Assembly: GCF_000519325.1 (NCBI RefSeq)
Contig: NZ_KI912613.1
Coordinates: 2,207,261 to 2,271,260 of the forward strand
Source of the DNA: Patulibacter minatonensis DSM 18081
GTDB lineage: Bacteria > Actinomycetota > Thermoleophilia > Solirubrobacterales > Solirubrobacteraceae
Direction: 5' to 3'
Length of the DNA stretch: 64,000 nt
Shown here: positions 55,231-63,036 of the stretch, in pieces
How the letters are laid out: each line of letters starts with the position of its first letter
Numbering within the stretch: the stretch's first letter is position 1
Made by a program: the position numbers and the translations under genes
Notes under the pieces: generated by a model
The model's database searches: none
The model's input: only the letters and a program-made list of their open reading frames with translations
What the model was told of the DNA's origin: nothing

Positions 55231-55752
55231 ATGCCTGCACCACGAGCCTCGGATCCCATCGATGTGGTCGACGACCAGGACCGGGTCGTCGGGACTGCGC
55301 CGCGGGGAACGGTGCTCGACGACGGGATGAACTTCCGCACGGCACACGTGCTCCTGTTCTCGGCCGACCTGCGCAGCCTCCTGCTGCAGCGACTCGCGTC
55401 GGGGCGTGATCGTCACGCGGGGCGTTGGGGATCGTCGGTCGCCGCCTACCTCCAGCACGGCGAGTCGTACCGCCAGGCGGCGGAACGGCGCGTGCAGGAA
55501 GAGCTGGGGATCGTCCCGGCTCTCGAGGACCTCGGGACGGTGCCGACACGGGATCGAGACTCCACGAAGTTCGTGTCGGTCTTCTCCGGTGAGGTCGGCG
55601 ATCGTACCGTGCAAGGCGATGGCACGCACATCGACGAACTGCGGCAGTGGTCGCTCGACGAGATCGATCGGACGCTCGCGGACGACCCGGACGCCTTCAC
55701 CCCGACGTTCCGCGTGGTCTACGCACGCTTCGTCGATCGGGCCGCAGGCTGA
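55231..55752 (+). CDS. NUDIX hydrolase, isopentenyl-diphosphate-isomerase-like subfamily
   Basis: The 173-residue protein has an IDI-like N terminus (PIDVVDDQDRVVGTAPRGTV) and a NUDIX box in WGSSVAAYLQHGESYRQAAE plus RRVQEELGI, where Arg-Arg replaces the usual Arg-Glu, as in IPP isomerases. The catalytic Cys of IPP isomerase (normally before Gly-His in that loop) is Ala here, so isomerase activity is unlikely; a nucleotide or other pyrophosphate substrate is possible. The gene sits 132 bases after tRNA-Glu, is noticeably less G+C-biased than its neighbours (more A/T third positions), and is followed 11 bases later by a membrane-protein gene. Recent acquisition is plausible. Confidence 0.78.
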   Translation: MPAPRASDPIDVVDDQDRVVGTAPRGTVLDDGMNFRTAHVLLFSADLRSLLLQRLASGRDRHAGRWGSSVAAYLQHGESYRQAAERRVQEELGIVPALEDLGTVPTRDRDSTKFVSVFSGEVGDRTVQGDGTHIDELRQWSLDEIDRTLADDPDAFTPTFRVVYARFVDRAAG

Positions 55753-55763
55753 GCGGAGCGCGC

Positions 55764-56336
55764 ATGGCCGACCCCGACGCGCTGCTGTACGCGCAGTACG
55801 GAAGGGCGGTCGAGGAGTACCGGTTTCAGGTGGACCTGAACTGGCGCCGGTCGCAGTCGTACTTCGTGTTGTGCGCCGCGGTGCTCGCCGCGTGTTTCGC
55901 GGTGCTCTCCGCCGGCGAACGAGTCCCCGACGCGCTCGGGGTCCTCGCGTTCGCCGCGAGTCTCGCGATCACGATCGTCGCGGCAGCGGCCAGCCACACG
56001 CAGACCGGGTACTACCGGGCGGCTCGCCAGTCCGTGGCTGATCTCGAGGGTCGGCTCGGCATCTCCGAGTTCGGGCTTCGGACGACTCCCGGGATGGGGT
56101 CACCGGTCGCGCGGCGGTACGGCAGGGTCACGACGTTGCAGAACCTCGTGTTCGCCGTCCTCGGACTGGTGAGCGTCGTCGGAGCGTTCGCCGCGGCCGG
56201 CGTCGTCGGAGACCGGAAGGACGCCGATGCACCGGAGCCTGCGCGGACGACCTGCACGGCCCGGTCCTCGGACTCGGGTGCGCGTCGCTCGACGACCGGT
56301 GGCGTGGTCCTGACCTGTCGGACCACCGCAGGGTGA
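55764..56336 (+). CDS. Three-TM membrane protein paired with the NUDIX gene
   Basis: The 190-residue protein starts MADPDALLYAQYGRAVEEYR, a helix, then two TM helices (SYFVLCAAVLAACFAVLSAG and ALGVLAFAASLAITIVAAAA), a cytoplasmic helical loop (TGYYRAARQSVADLEGRLGI), a third TM helix (LQNLVFAVLGLVSVVGAFAA) and a polar Cys-containing tail. The layout recalls SLATT-type membrane effectors of nucleotide-signalling defence systems, but no confident family match was made. An AGCGGAG ribosome site precedes the ATG. The 11-base gap to the NUDIX gene implies co-transcription and a joint function. Confidence 0.65.
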   Translation: MADPDALLYAQYGRAVEEYRFQVDLNWRRSQSYFVLCAAVLAACFAVLSAGERVPDALGVLAFAASLAITIVAAAASHTQTGYYRAARQSVADLEGRLGISEFGLRTTPGMGSPVARRYGRVTTLQNLVFAVLGLVSVVGAFAAAGVVGDRKDADAPEPARTTCTARSSDSGARRSTTGGVVLTCRTTAG

Positions 56337-56417
56337 CCGCGGCGGGGCCCGCCCGGCCGAGGCGCCCCGCCGCTCACCCGTTGTGCCCGTGGCCCGCGAG
56401 GAGCATCATTCGCCTCC

Positions 56418-57131
56418 GTGCCCGCGTCCGATCCCGCCCCGCAGCGCCCCGAGGGCCGACCGGTCGGGCGACGGGCGTTCCTCGGGATCGTCGGCGTGGG
56501 GATCTCGTCGCTCGTCTGGGGCGACACCGCGACCCGCTGGCTGTCCGGTGCGGCCGACGCGCTGCCCGGCCCGGTCCGCGGGATCCTCCCGTCGAGCGGC
56601 TGGCGGATCTACGCGATCAACCCGCCGTACCCCCGGTACGACCCCGCCACCTGGCGGCTGCAGGTCGACGGCCTCGTCGAACGCCCGCGCAGCTTCTCGA
56701 TGGCCGAGCTGCAGGCGCTCCCGCGGGCCGACCAGACGTCGGACTTCCACTGCGTCACGGGCTGGTCGGTCGACGACGTCCACTGGGGCGGCGTCCGGTT
56801 CAAGGACCTCCTGGCCGCGGTGGGGCCCACGGCCGGGGCGGTCGGCCTGTCGTTCGTGTCCGCCGAGGAGGACTACGTCGACACGCTCACGCTGCAACAG
56901 GCGGCGGTGCCCGACGCGATGCTCGCCTACGAGATGGACCACGCGCCGATCTCCCGGCCGCACGGCGCCCCGGTGCGCGTGGTGATGCCGCAGATGTACG
57001 GCTACAAGGGCGTCAAGTGGCTGCAGCGGATCACGGTCGTGGACCGGATCGAGGACGGCTACTGGGAAGGCCGCGGCTACGACCGCGACGCCTGGGTCGG
57101 GAAGTCCAACGACTTCAGCAAGGGCCTGTGA
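56418..57131 (+). CDS. MsrP-like molybdopterin-dependent oxidoreductase
   Basis: The 237-residue protein carries a Tat signal (GRRAFLGIVGVGISSLVWGD) and a sulphite-oxidase-fold molybdenum domain: AINPPYPRYDPATWRLQVDG, the Mo-ligating Cys in FHCVTGWSVDDVHWGGVRFK and VVMPQMYGYKGVKWLQRITV. It is close in layout to YedY/MsrP catalytic subunits that reduce methionine sulphoxide, but shorter. Some actinobacterial relatives are assigned to other substrates, so MsrP is a family-level label. The GTG start is at 56418. The stop overlaps the downstream cytochrome b gene (GTGA), which would be its membrane electron partner. Confidence 0.85.
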   Translation: MPASDPAPQRPEGRPVGRRAFLGIVGVGISSLVWGDTATRWLSGAADALPGPVRGILPSSGWRIYAINPPYPRYDPATWRLQVDGLVERPRSFSMAELQALPRADQTSDFHCVTGWSVDDVHWGGVRFKDLLAAVGPTAGAVGLSFVSAEEDYVDTLTLQQAAVPDAMLAYEMDHAPISRPHGAPVRVVMPQMYGYKGVKWLQRITVVDRIEDGYWEGRGYDRDAWVGKSNDFSKGL

Positions 57132-57952
57132 GCGCCGGGGCGGCGGGTGCCGACGGGCCCGGCGGCCCCGCGGTCGCGACGGCACCGCCCGTCCGGGGGC
57201 CCGCGCCGGCGCAGACGTTCCCGGCCGGCGCCCGCGTCCACCGCTTCGGCGGCAGCGAGCGCGCCGTCCACTGGATCCATGCCGCCGCGTTCTTCGTCCT
57301 CACCGGGTCCGGGCTCGTCATGTACCTGCCGGCGCTCTCGGAGCGCGTCGGCGACCGCCCGACCCTGAAGGCGATCCACCTGACCGCCGCCGTCCTGTGG
57401 GTCACCGCGCTGGCGGTGGTGGCGATCCTCGGCGACCGGCCCGCGCTGCGCGAGGCGGTCCGCGAGCTCGAGCGGTTCGACGACGACGACCGGAACTGGC
57501 TGCTGCGACGCGGGCGCCCGCGCGGGTGGCGGCGCCTGATCCCGCAGGGGCGCTTCAACGCCGCGGAGAAGGCGCACGCCGTGGTGCAGGCGGCGCTCGC
57601 CGTGCTCTTCGTCCTCTCGGGCGTGCTCCTCTGGCTCGGCGAGCGGGACACCACCTTCCGGCTGCCGGGCACGGTCGCGCTGCACGACGCGTCGATGTAC
57701 GTGGCCGTGGTCCTCGTCCTCGGGCACCTGTACCTGGCGCTGCTGCACCCGCCGACCCGACCGGCGCTCCGCGGGATCCTGCGGGGCGACGTCGACGCGG
57801 CGTGGGCCCGCGAGCACCACCGCAAGTGGGACGCAGCGGTGGTCGGCGACGTCGCGCCGGACCGCGTCCGGCGGCCCGGGGCCGCGTCGGTCCTCGCGGC
57901 AGTCGTGGCGGTGGCCGCCGGCCTGGCGGTCGTGGTCCTCGTCGTGCTCTGA
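57128..57952 (+). CDS. Di-haem cytochrome b561-like membrane subunit
   Basis: The 274-residue integral membrane protein has four to five TM helices and several histidines suited to haem ligation: SERAVHWIHAAAFFVLTGSG, LKAIHLTAAVLWVTALAVVA, NAAEKAHAVVQAALAVLFVL and GHLYLALLHPPTR. This is the NrfD-unrelated, cytochrome b561/formate-dehydrogenase-gamma type fold rather than the MsrQ type usual with YedY. A Gly/Pro-rich N-terminal tail and a final hydrophobic anchor (SVLAAVVAVAAGLAVVVLVV) flank the core. It overlaps the molybdoenzyme gene by four bases and would pass quinol electrons to it. Confidence 0.85.
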   Translation: MSAGAAGADGPGGPAVATAPPVRGPAPAQTFPAGARVHRFGGSERAVHWIHAAAFFVLTGSGLVMYLPALSERVGDRPTLKAIHLTAAVLWVTALAVVAILGDRPALREAVRELERFDDDDRNWLLRRGRPRGWRRLIPQGRFNAAEKAHAVVQAALAVLFVLSGVLLWLGERDTTFRLPGTVALHDASMYVAVVLVLGHLYLALLHPPTRPALRGILRGDVDAAWAREHHRKWDAAVVGDVAPDRVRRPGAASVLAAVVAVAAGLAVVVLVVL

Positions 57953-58024
57953 CCCCGACCGTCGAACATGGCGCGTCGGCGTTCGGTGGTTCCACCGATG
58001 CGGAACGGGCGGACACCCGGTTCG

Positions 58025-58804
58025 ATGCTCCGCATGATCCGCGTCCGCCGTTCATCGACGTCGACCCTCGCGGCGGTCGCCGCCACCGCTGCGGCCGTGG
58101 CCGCCACGGCCCTCGTCCCGGCGTCCGCCGGCGCCGTCCCGAAGCTCGCGACCTACCGGGCGAGCGTCGTCGTCCAGGGCGGGATGACCACGAAGCTCCG
58201 GCACGACACACTTGCGACGTGCGCCCCCGGGCAGGCCTGGCTCTCGACGAACACCGTGGACATGGACGTGCGGGCGACGGTCACCGTCCGGGCCGTCGGG
58301 GACGTCGTCGGAGCCCGCGCCCGCCGCGCGAAGGGCATCGAGCACGCGGGGGTGATCAGCGACTATCAGGAGTCCAACGCCTGCGCGCCCGCGGCTCCCG
58401 TGCGCCTGACCCGCCCGAGCTGCAGGACCTTCACCCTGCCGACCATGCCGATGGGGCTCGGCTCGCAGGGACGCAGCGCGCAGGTGGCCTTCGGTCGTAC
58501 CGGCGGCCCCTCGCAGGCCCGCGGCGCCTGCGACGTCCCGCGGATCACCACGACGGCCGGGTCGGCCGACCTCTCGCTGCTCGAGCACCCCGGGTCGGGC
58601 CTCGTGCTGCCGTTCGACGTCTCCCGGTCGTCGTTCCGGACGCTCGGTCGCGGCAAGAAGCTGATCCGCCGGCTGCGGGTCACGGGGGAGTGCGGCGCGG
58701 CGCGCGTGCGGACGGGCAGCGCGGTCTCCTCGCTGGGGCCGCTGGACCACGGCGACTGCACCGTCGACGGGACCTTCAACGTGGAGATCACGCGCCTGCG
58801 GTGA
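58025..58804 (+). CDS. Secreted hypothetical protein
   Basis: The 259-residue exported protein (or 256 from the next ATG) has a signal peptide (STLAAVAATAAAVAATALVPASAGA) and a beta-rich mature region starting KLATYRASVVVQGGMTTKLR, with six Cys (among them DTLATCAPG, NACAPAAP, RPSCRTF, RGACDVP, TGECGAA and GDCTVDG) likely paired in disulphides. No family is recognised. The last strand GTFNVEITRLR ends the domain. An upstream extension to 57968 is open but lacks coding character. No link to the preceding molybdoenzyme operon is evident. Confidence 0.68.
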   Translation: MLRMIRVRRSSTSTLAAVAATAAAVAATALVPASAGAVPKLATYRASVVVQGGMTTKLRHDTLATCAPGQAWLSTNTVDMDVRATVTVRAVGDVVGARARRAKGIEHAGVISDYQESNACAPAAPVRLTRPSCRTFTLPTMPMGLGSQGRSAQVAFGRTGGPSQARGACDVPRITTTAGSADLSLLEHPGSGLVLPFDVSRSSFRTLGRGKKLIRRLRVTGECGAARVRTGSAVSSLGPLDHGDCTVDGTFNVEITRLR

Positions 58805-58839
58805 CCGGTCCGGCCGGACGATCCCGTCGCGACGTACGG

Positions 58840-58863
58840 CCGGCCGGGCGCGGACCCGGCCGG
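58840..58863. terminator. Hairpin between converging genes
   Basis: A perfect nine-base stem CCGGCCGGG (58840-58848 with 58855-58863) has the loop CGCGGA, between the secreted protein and aquaporin genes. Confidence 0.55.
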
Positions 58864-58939
58864 TGCATGCTCGCGCGGCCCAGGAGGGCCCGTCCCGGCC
58901 GCGGCCGAACGGGCGGTGATGCGCCCGGGCCGCCGGGCC

Positions 58940-59647
58940 TCACACCCGGTCGGGACGGACCGTCTGGTAGAGGAACGCGCCGGCGACGGCACCGACGATC
59001 GGGCCGACGAAGAAGATCCAGATGTCGTCCCACTTGCCGGCCAGGAGGTCGGGGCCGAAGGTGCGGGCGGGGTTGACCGACGTCCCGGTGACGGCGATGC
59101 CGAGCAGGTGGATCGCCGCGAGGGTGAAGCCGATCGCGAGGGCCGCGAAGCCGGGCGTCACGCGCTTGTCGGTCGCGACGCTGACGATCACGAACAGGAA
59201 GATCGCGGTCATCACGGCCTCGACGAGCAGCGCCGAGCCGGTGCCGACTCCGTCGGCGACGGCGTTGTTGCCGAGCGCGTCGGCGTGGGGGAACACGCCC
59301 TTCAGGGCGGCGGCGGCGAGGATCGCGCCGGCGAACTGCGCACCGATGTACGCCGGGGCGGCGGAGCGCTCGTGCCGGCCGATCGCGGTCAGGGCGATCG
59401 TCACGGCGGGGTTGAGGTGGCCGCCGCTGATGTGGCCGGTCGCGTAGATCGCGCCGGTGATGCCGAGGCCGAAGCCGAGGGCGATCCCGGTGTACTGCAG
59501 CGCCGCGCCCTCGCCCGGGATCGCGCCGGTCAGGGCGATCGCCGACCCGCAGCCGAGGAAGACGAGGATGAAGGTGCCGATGGCCTCCGCGAGCGCGCGC
59601 TGTGGGAGCGACGGGTCGAGGGGCTCGGTCGGTTCGATGGTGCTCAT
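58940..59647 (-). CDS. aqpZ: Aquaporin (MIP family, AqpZ-like)
   Basis: The 235-residue membrane channel has six TM helices and the two NPA half-helices, GGHLNPAVTIALTAIG and GTSVNPARTFGPDL. The N-terminal RALAEAIGTFILVFLGCGSA and the family PIVGAVAGAFLYQTV end are typical of MIP channels. The residue after the second NPA (Arg) fits an aquaporin selectivity filter, but glycerol permeation cannot be excluded. The N-terminal 18 residues are a polar cytoplasmic tail. A strong stem-loop lies 31 bases upstream of the start. Confidence 0.92.
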   Translation of the reverse strand: MSTIEPTEPLDPSLPQRALAEAIGTFILVFLGCGSAIALTGAIPGEGAALQYTGIALGFGLGITGAIYATGHISGGHLNPAVTIALTAIGRHERSAAPAYIGAQFAGAILAAAALKGVFPHADALGNNAVADGVGTGSALLVEAVMTAIFLFVIVSVATDKRVTPGFAALAIGFTLAAIHLLGIAVTGTSVNPARTFGPDLLAGKWDDIWIFFVGPIVGAVAGAFLYQTVRPDRV

Positions 59648-59678
59648 GGGGATCCGTTTCCGTGGGGATGGAGTGCGA

Positions 59679-59727
59679 GACCCGGGCGTGCGCCGAGGCG
59701 CGCTCCGGTGAGGCCGGAGCCCGGGTC
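59679..59727 (-). terminator. Compound hairpin between the SDR gene and aqpZ
   Basis: A nine-base stem GACCCGGGC (59679-59687 with 59719-59727) encloses a second stem (59703-59708 with 59713-59718 approximately). It lies after the SDR gene and before aqpZ on the same strand, so it may end the SDR transcript or act in the aqpZ leader. Confidence 0.5.
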
Positions 59728-59819
59728 ACCCCCTTGTCGACCGATGCCGAGGCCCTCCCCCCGACGGATTCGACCCGCCGTCCCGCGTCCCCGGACCGCC
59801 CGGGTCGCGTCCGCCGCGG

Positions 59820-60572
59820 TCAGACCCCGCGCAGCAGCCCGCCGTCGACCGGCAGCGCGGTCCCCGTGATGTAGGCCGCGCGCGCCGAGCAGAGGAACGC
59901 CGCGGCGGCCGCCATCTCCTCCGGCTCGCCCATGCGGCCGGCGGGCACGGCGTCGCGGGCGGCGGCCTGCGCCCGCTCGAGCGAGCCGTGCATCTCGGCC
60001 ATCCGGCTCGTCGCGATCCGGCCGGTCAGGAGCGTGTTGATCGTGACGCCGTCGGCCGCGACCTCGCGCGCCAGGGTCTTGAACGCCGACAGCGCCGCGG
60101 AGCGCTCGGCGTTGGAGAGGACGATGTTCGACAGCGGCTCCCGCACCGACGTCGAGGCGATCCCGACGACCCGGCCCCAGCGACGCTCCCGCATGCCGGG
60201 AAGCGTGCGGCGCAGCAGGGCCATCGGCGAGCGCACGAGGTTGCGGTGCGCGGCCTCCCACTGCTCGTCGTCGAACGCCAGCGGGTCGGGGCCGGCGGGC
60301 GGCCCGCCGGTGTTCACGACCACGATGTCGATCGGGCCGACCGCCGCCTCGGCCGCGTCGACGAGTCCGTCGGCGCCGGCCACGTCCGAGGTGTCCCAGG
60401 CGATCCCCGCGGCGGCCCCGACCTCGGCCGCCGCGGCCCGGGTGCGCTCGGGGTCCCGCGAGGAGAGCACGACCTGCACGCCCTCCGCCACGAGCGCCGC
60501 GGCGATCGCCCGCCCGATCCCCGCCGACGCGCCGCCTACGATCGCCGTCCGTCCTGCGATGCCGAGATCCAT
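59820..60572 (-). CDS. Short-chain dehydrogenase/reductase
   Basis: The 250-residue NAD(P)-dependent oxidoreductase has a classical SDR layout: the cofactor loop GGASAGIGRAIAAAL near residue 13, NTGGPP in place of NNAG, the catalytic Ser in IASTSV and a C-terminal GTALPVDGG. The usual YxxxK helix appears in diverged form (VLSNAERSAALSAFKTLARE): where most SDRs have Tyr this copy has Asn, while the Lys is kept. That pattern (NTGG and Asn for Tyr) is known in a subgroup of SDRs annotated as 3-oxoacyl-ACP reductase-like, so activity may be altered or lost. It is the gene after the ABC-F gene on this strand, 25 bases away. Confidence 0.8.
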   Translation of the reverse strand: MDLGIAGRTAIVGGASAGIGRAIAAALVAEGVQVVLSSRDPERTRAAAAEVGAAAGIAWDTSDVAGADGLVDAAEAAVGPIDIVVVNTGGPPAGPDPLAFDDEQWEAAHRNLVRSPMALLRRTLPGMRERRWGRVVGIASTSVREPLSNIVLSNAERSAALSAFKTLAREVAADGVTINTLLTGRIATSRMAEMHGSLERAQAAARDAVPAGRMGEPEEMAAAAAFLCSARAAYITGTALPVDGGLLRGV

Positions 60573-60597
60573 GCGCCGGAGTATCGCGGGCGCACCG

Positions 60598-62247
60598 TCA
60601 GCGTCCGATTCGCACCCGCCCCGCCGAGAGGGCCACGGTCCGCGTCACCCCGAGCGCCTCGCGGAAGCGGGCGTCGTGGCTCGCGACGACGAGCGCGCCC
60701 GGCCAGTCCCGGAGCGCTGCCTCGAGCGCTTCCAGCGACGCGAGGTCGAGGTGGTTCGTCGGCTCGTCGAGCAGCAGGCACGTCGTCCGCCGCAGCGCCA
60801 GGACGGCGAGCTCCGCACGGGTCAGCTCCCCCGGCGACAGCGTCGCGGCGGGCCGGACGACGACGTCGGCGGCCAGCCCGAACGTCGCCATCGCCGTCCG
60901 GGCGTCCGTCGGGTCGGCACCCGCCAGGGCGGCGACGGCGTCGGCGACGGACGCGTCCCCGTCCCCGGCCAGGAGCGCCCTCCGGGCCTGCCCGAGCGTG
61001 GCGACGACGGCCCCCGGGGCCACGCTCCGCCGACCCTCGTCGGGATCGAGGTCGCCGGCGAGCGCGGCCAGGACCGTCGACTTCCCGCTCCCGTTCGGGC
61101 CCTGGAGGAGCACGCGATCGCCGTGCTCGATCTCGAGGTCGAGCGGCCCCACGGCGAACGAGCCCCGTCGCAGGACGGTGCCCTCGAGCGCCACCGCCCA
61201 CGGGGCCCGGCGCTCGGCGGCGGAGAGCACGAGCCGCAGCCGGGCCGGCACGCGCGGCTTCTCGGGGAGCGGTCGGTCGGCCCGGCCCTCGACGACCCGG
61301 GCGCGCCGCTGCATGCCCTCGGCCCGCATGCGCACCCACTCCTTCGCGTGCTTGTCGCCGTCGTGCGTGGCCCCGCCGGCCTTCCGGAACGACGCCGACG
61401 CGCGGGCGCGCGTCTCGGTCGCCGCGGCCCGCAGCGCGGTGCGCTCGTGGACCGCGTCCTGATGCTCGGCGACGGCCCGGCGCCGGGCCTCGGCCCGCTC
61501 GTGCTCCCACGACGCGAACCCGCCGCCGTGATGGAGCGCGGTCCCCGGTGCCGCGTCGGGGTCGCCGAGCACGACGAGCTCGGTGGCGACGTCGGTCAGG
61601 AGCGCCCGGTCGTGGGAGACGACGACGAGCCCGCCGCGGTGCTCGCGGACCACCCGGCGCAGGACGTCGAGCCCGTCGTCGTCCAGGTGGTTCGTCGGCT
61701 CGTCGAGCAGCACGACGTCGTGGCGGCTGCTGCGCAGGACGGCGAGCCCGACCCGCGCGGCCTGGCCGCCCGACAGCCGGTGCAGCGGCCGGTCCAGCAG
61801 GTCGGGGTCCAGGCCGACCTCGTCCGCGGCGGCCGACAGCCGCGCGTCGGCGTCGTCGCCGCCCAGGGCCAGCCAGCGGTCCAGCGCGACCGCGTGCGGC
61901 TCGATCGCGTCGAGGTCGCCGTCGGCCAGGCGCGCGGCGAGCCGGTCGACCTCGCGCGCCGCCGCGGCGACCCCGAGGCGCTGCAGGGCCACCTCGCGGG
62001 CGGGCCGCCGGTCGGCGTGGTCGGCGAGCTGCGGCAGGTGGCCGACGGACCCGTGGGCGTCGACGGTGCCGTCGTCGGGCGCCTCGAGCCCGGCGAGGAC
62101 GCGCAGCAGCGTCGTCTTGCCGGAGCCGTTGGGCCCGATCAGGCCGGTGCGGGAGGTGGTGTGGACGCGGACGTCGACGCCGGACAGCACGGTGCGGGGA
62201 CCGTGGTGGCGGGTGACGGCGCGGGCGTCGAGCAGGATCGACGGCAT
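60598..62247 (-). CDS. ABC-F type ATPase (duplicated ABC domain)
   Basis: The 549-residue soluble protein has two ABC domains and no TM region. Domain 1: Walker A GPNGSGKTTLLRV, signature LSGGQAARVGLAVL and Walker B DVVLLDEPTNHLDDDG. Domain 2: Walker A GPNGSGKSTVLAA, signature LSPGELTRAELAVL and LLLDEPTNHLDLASLEAL. The linker (RTALRAAATETRARASASFR onward) is the helical ABC-F P-site tRNA-interaction region. ABC-F proteins act on ribosomes, some giving resistance to ribosome-targeting antibiotics. The leader of roughly 150 bases holds a tiny ORF and hairpins, as in antibiotic-induced ABC-F genes. The ATG follows CGAGGAGTCCCC. Confidence 0.9.
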   Translation of the reverse strand: MPSILLDARAVTRHHGPRTVLSGVDVRVHTTSRTGLIGPNGSGKTTLLRVLAGLEAPDDGTVDAHGSVGHLPQLADHADRRPAREVALQRLGVAAAAREVDRLAARLADGDLDAIEPHAVALDRWLALGGDDADARLSAAADEVGLDPDLLDRPLHRLSGGQAARVGLAVLRSSRHDVVLLDEPTNHLDDDGLDVLRRVVREHRGGLVVVSHDRALLTDVATELVVLGDPDAAPGTALHHGGGFASWEHERAEARRRAVAEHQDAVHERTALRAAATETRARASASFRKAGGATHDGDKHAKEWVRMRAEGMQRRARVVEGRADRPLPEKPRVPARLRLVLSAAERRAPWAVALEGTVLRRGSFAVGPLDLEIEHGDRVLLQGPNGSGKSTVLAALAGDLDPDEGRRSVAPGAVVATLGQARRALLAGDGDASVADAVAALAGADPTDARTAMATFGLAADVVVRPAATLSPGELTRAELAVLALRRTTCLLLDEPTNHLDLASLEALEAALRDWPGALVVASHDARFREALGVTRTVALSAGRVRIGR

Positions 62248-62383
62248 GGGGACTCCTCGGGGTGTCCGGCGGGACGTCGTCCTGCTGACGAGGACGCGAC
62301 CCGGCGGGCGGGCGGACGGCGTGCGGGACCGCGGCGAGCACCCGGGAACGGATTCCGGGCGGTCGGTCGTGGCGGCGGTCGAG

Positions 62384-62419
62384 CTAGGCGGTGCGCATAG
62401 GGAGGTCCCGAGGACCTCC
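62384..62419 (-). promoter_or_regulatory. ABC-F leader: four-codon ORF and hairpin
   Basis: Reading leftward, a TACCCT box (62424-62429) is followed by an eight-base hairpin GGAGGTCC-TCG-GGACCTCC (62401-62419) and then ATG-CGC-ACC-GCC-TAG (62398-62384), a four-residue ORF (MRTA). A further stem candidate (CCCGG/CCGGG near 62342-62360) and one near 62270-62290 precede the ABC-F start at 62247. Leader peptides of three or so codons with attenuator hairpins are known before several ABC-F resistance genes; the match here is structural inference. Confidence 0.45.
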
Positions 62420-62448
62420 GGGGAGGGTAGACCGACGCGCGCGGGACG

Positions 62449-62925
62449 TCAACGGCGCGCCGCGACGTCCGCCGCGAGCAGCCCGGGGATCACGCGCTCG
62501 CGGTGGTCGAAGATGCGGTCGACGTCGCGGAGCACGAACAGCCGCCGCGCGAGGGCGCCCGCCGGCCCCAGGCCGACGCCGTGGTGGACGAGGTCGGTCA
62601 TCGTCGTGCCGCCGTCGCCCGTCGGCGCGAACCGGTGCTCGTGGTGCCAGAGCCCGAACGGCCCGATCAGCTGGACGTCGACGAAGCGGTGCGGCGGGTC
62701 CCAGACCTGGATCACGCTCGTCCAGCGCAGCGGCACGCCGTGGAGGCGCAGCGCGTACTGGATCACCGTGCCGGTCGCCATCTCCACCGGCATCGGCGTG
62801 ATCGTGCGGAAGCGCAGGAGCGGCGGGGTGATCGCGTCGAGGTTCGCCGCGTCCGCGAAGAACGGGAAGACCTGCTCCGGGGTCCCGTCGAGGCGCTGGG
62901 TGCGATGGAGGACGTCGACGCGCAT
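62449..62925 (-). CDS. SRPBCC-family protein (polyketide cyclase/COQ10-like)
   Basis: The 158-residue cytoplasmic protein is a single SRPBCC domain. It starts MRVDVLHRTQRLDGTPEQVF and continues PFFADAANLDAITPPLLRFR, then VPLRWTSVIQVWDPPHRFVD, FGLWHHEHRFAPTGDGGTTM and a long C-terminal helix. This matches the ligand-binding protein group that includes CoxG-like and cell-division-inhibitor-like (SULA-annotated) SRPBCC proteins seen beside membrane or redox genes. The ligand is unknown. The ATG is six bases after TACCCC (62932-62937 on this strand). Its stop is about 20 bases beyond the TACCCT box of the ABC-F leader. Confidence 0.83.
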   Translation of the reverse strand: MRVDVLHRTQRLDGTPEQVFPFFADAANLDAITPPLLRFRTITPMPVEMATGTVIQYALRLHGVPLRWTSVIQVWDPPHRFVDVQLIGPFGLWHHEHRFAPTGDGGTTMTDLVHHGVGLGPAGALARRLFVLRDVDRIFDHRERVIPGLLAADVAARR

Positions 62926-63023
62926 CGGGTGGGGGTACGACGTTCCCGGGCCGACCGGACGCCGCGACCGCCGCCCGGCGGCCCGTCCCCCGTCCGTCGC
63001 GCCCCGCGCCCTCGCGGCACGAC

Positions 63024-63029
63024 TAGCAT
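63024..63029 (+). promoter_or_regulatory. Candidate -10 box TAGCAT of the adenosylhomocysteinase-like gene
   Basis: TAGCAT is seven bases before the ATG at 63037 and fits the leaderless pattern. Confidence 0.45.
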
Positions 63030-63036
63030 CGCCCCG

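Noticed and set aside
55027-56400. Integrative element bounded by tRNA-Glu att sites
   Set aside because: No integrase and no second copy of the tRNA 3' end was found downstream; only local base composition hints at transfer.
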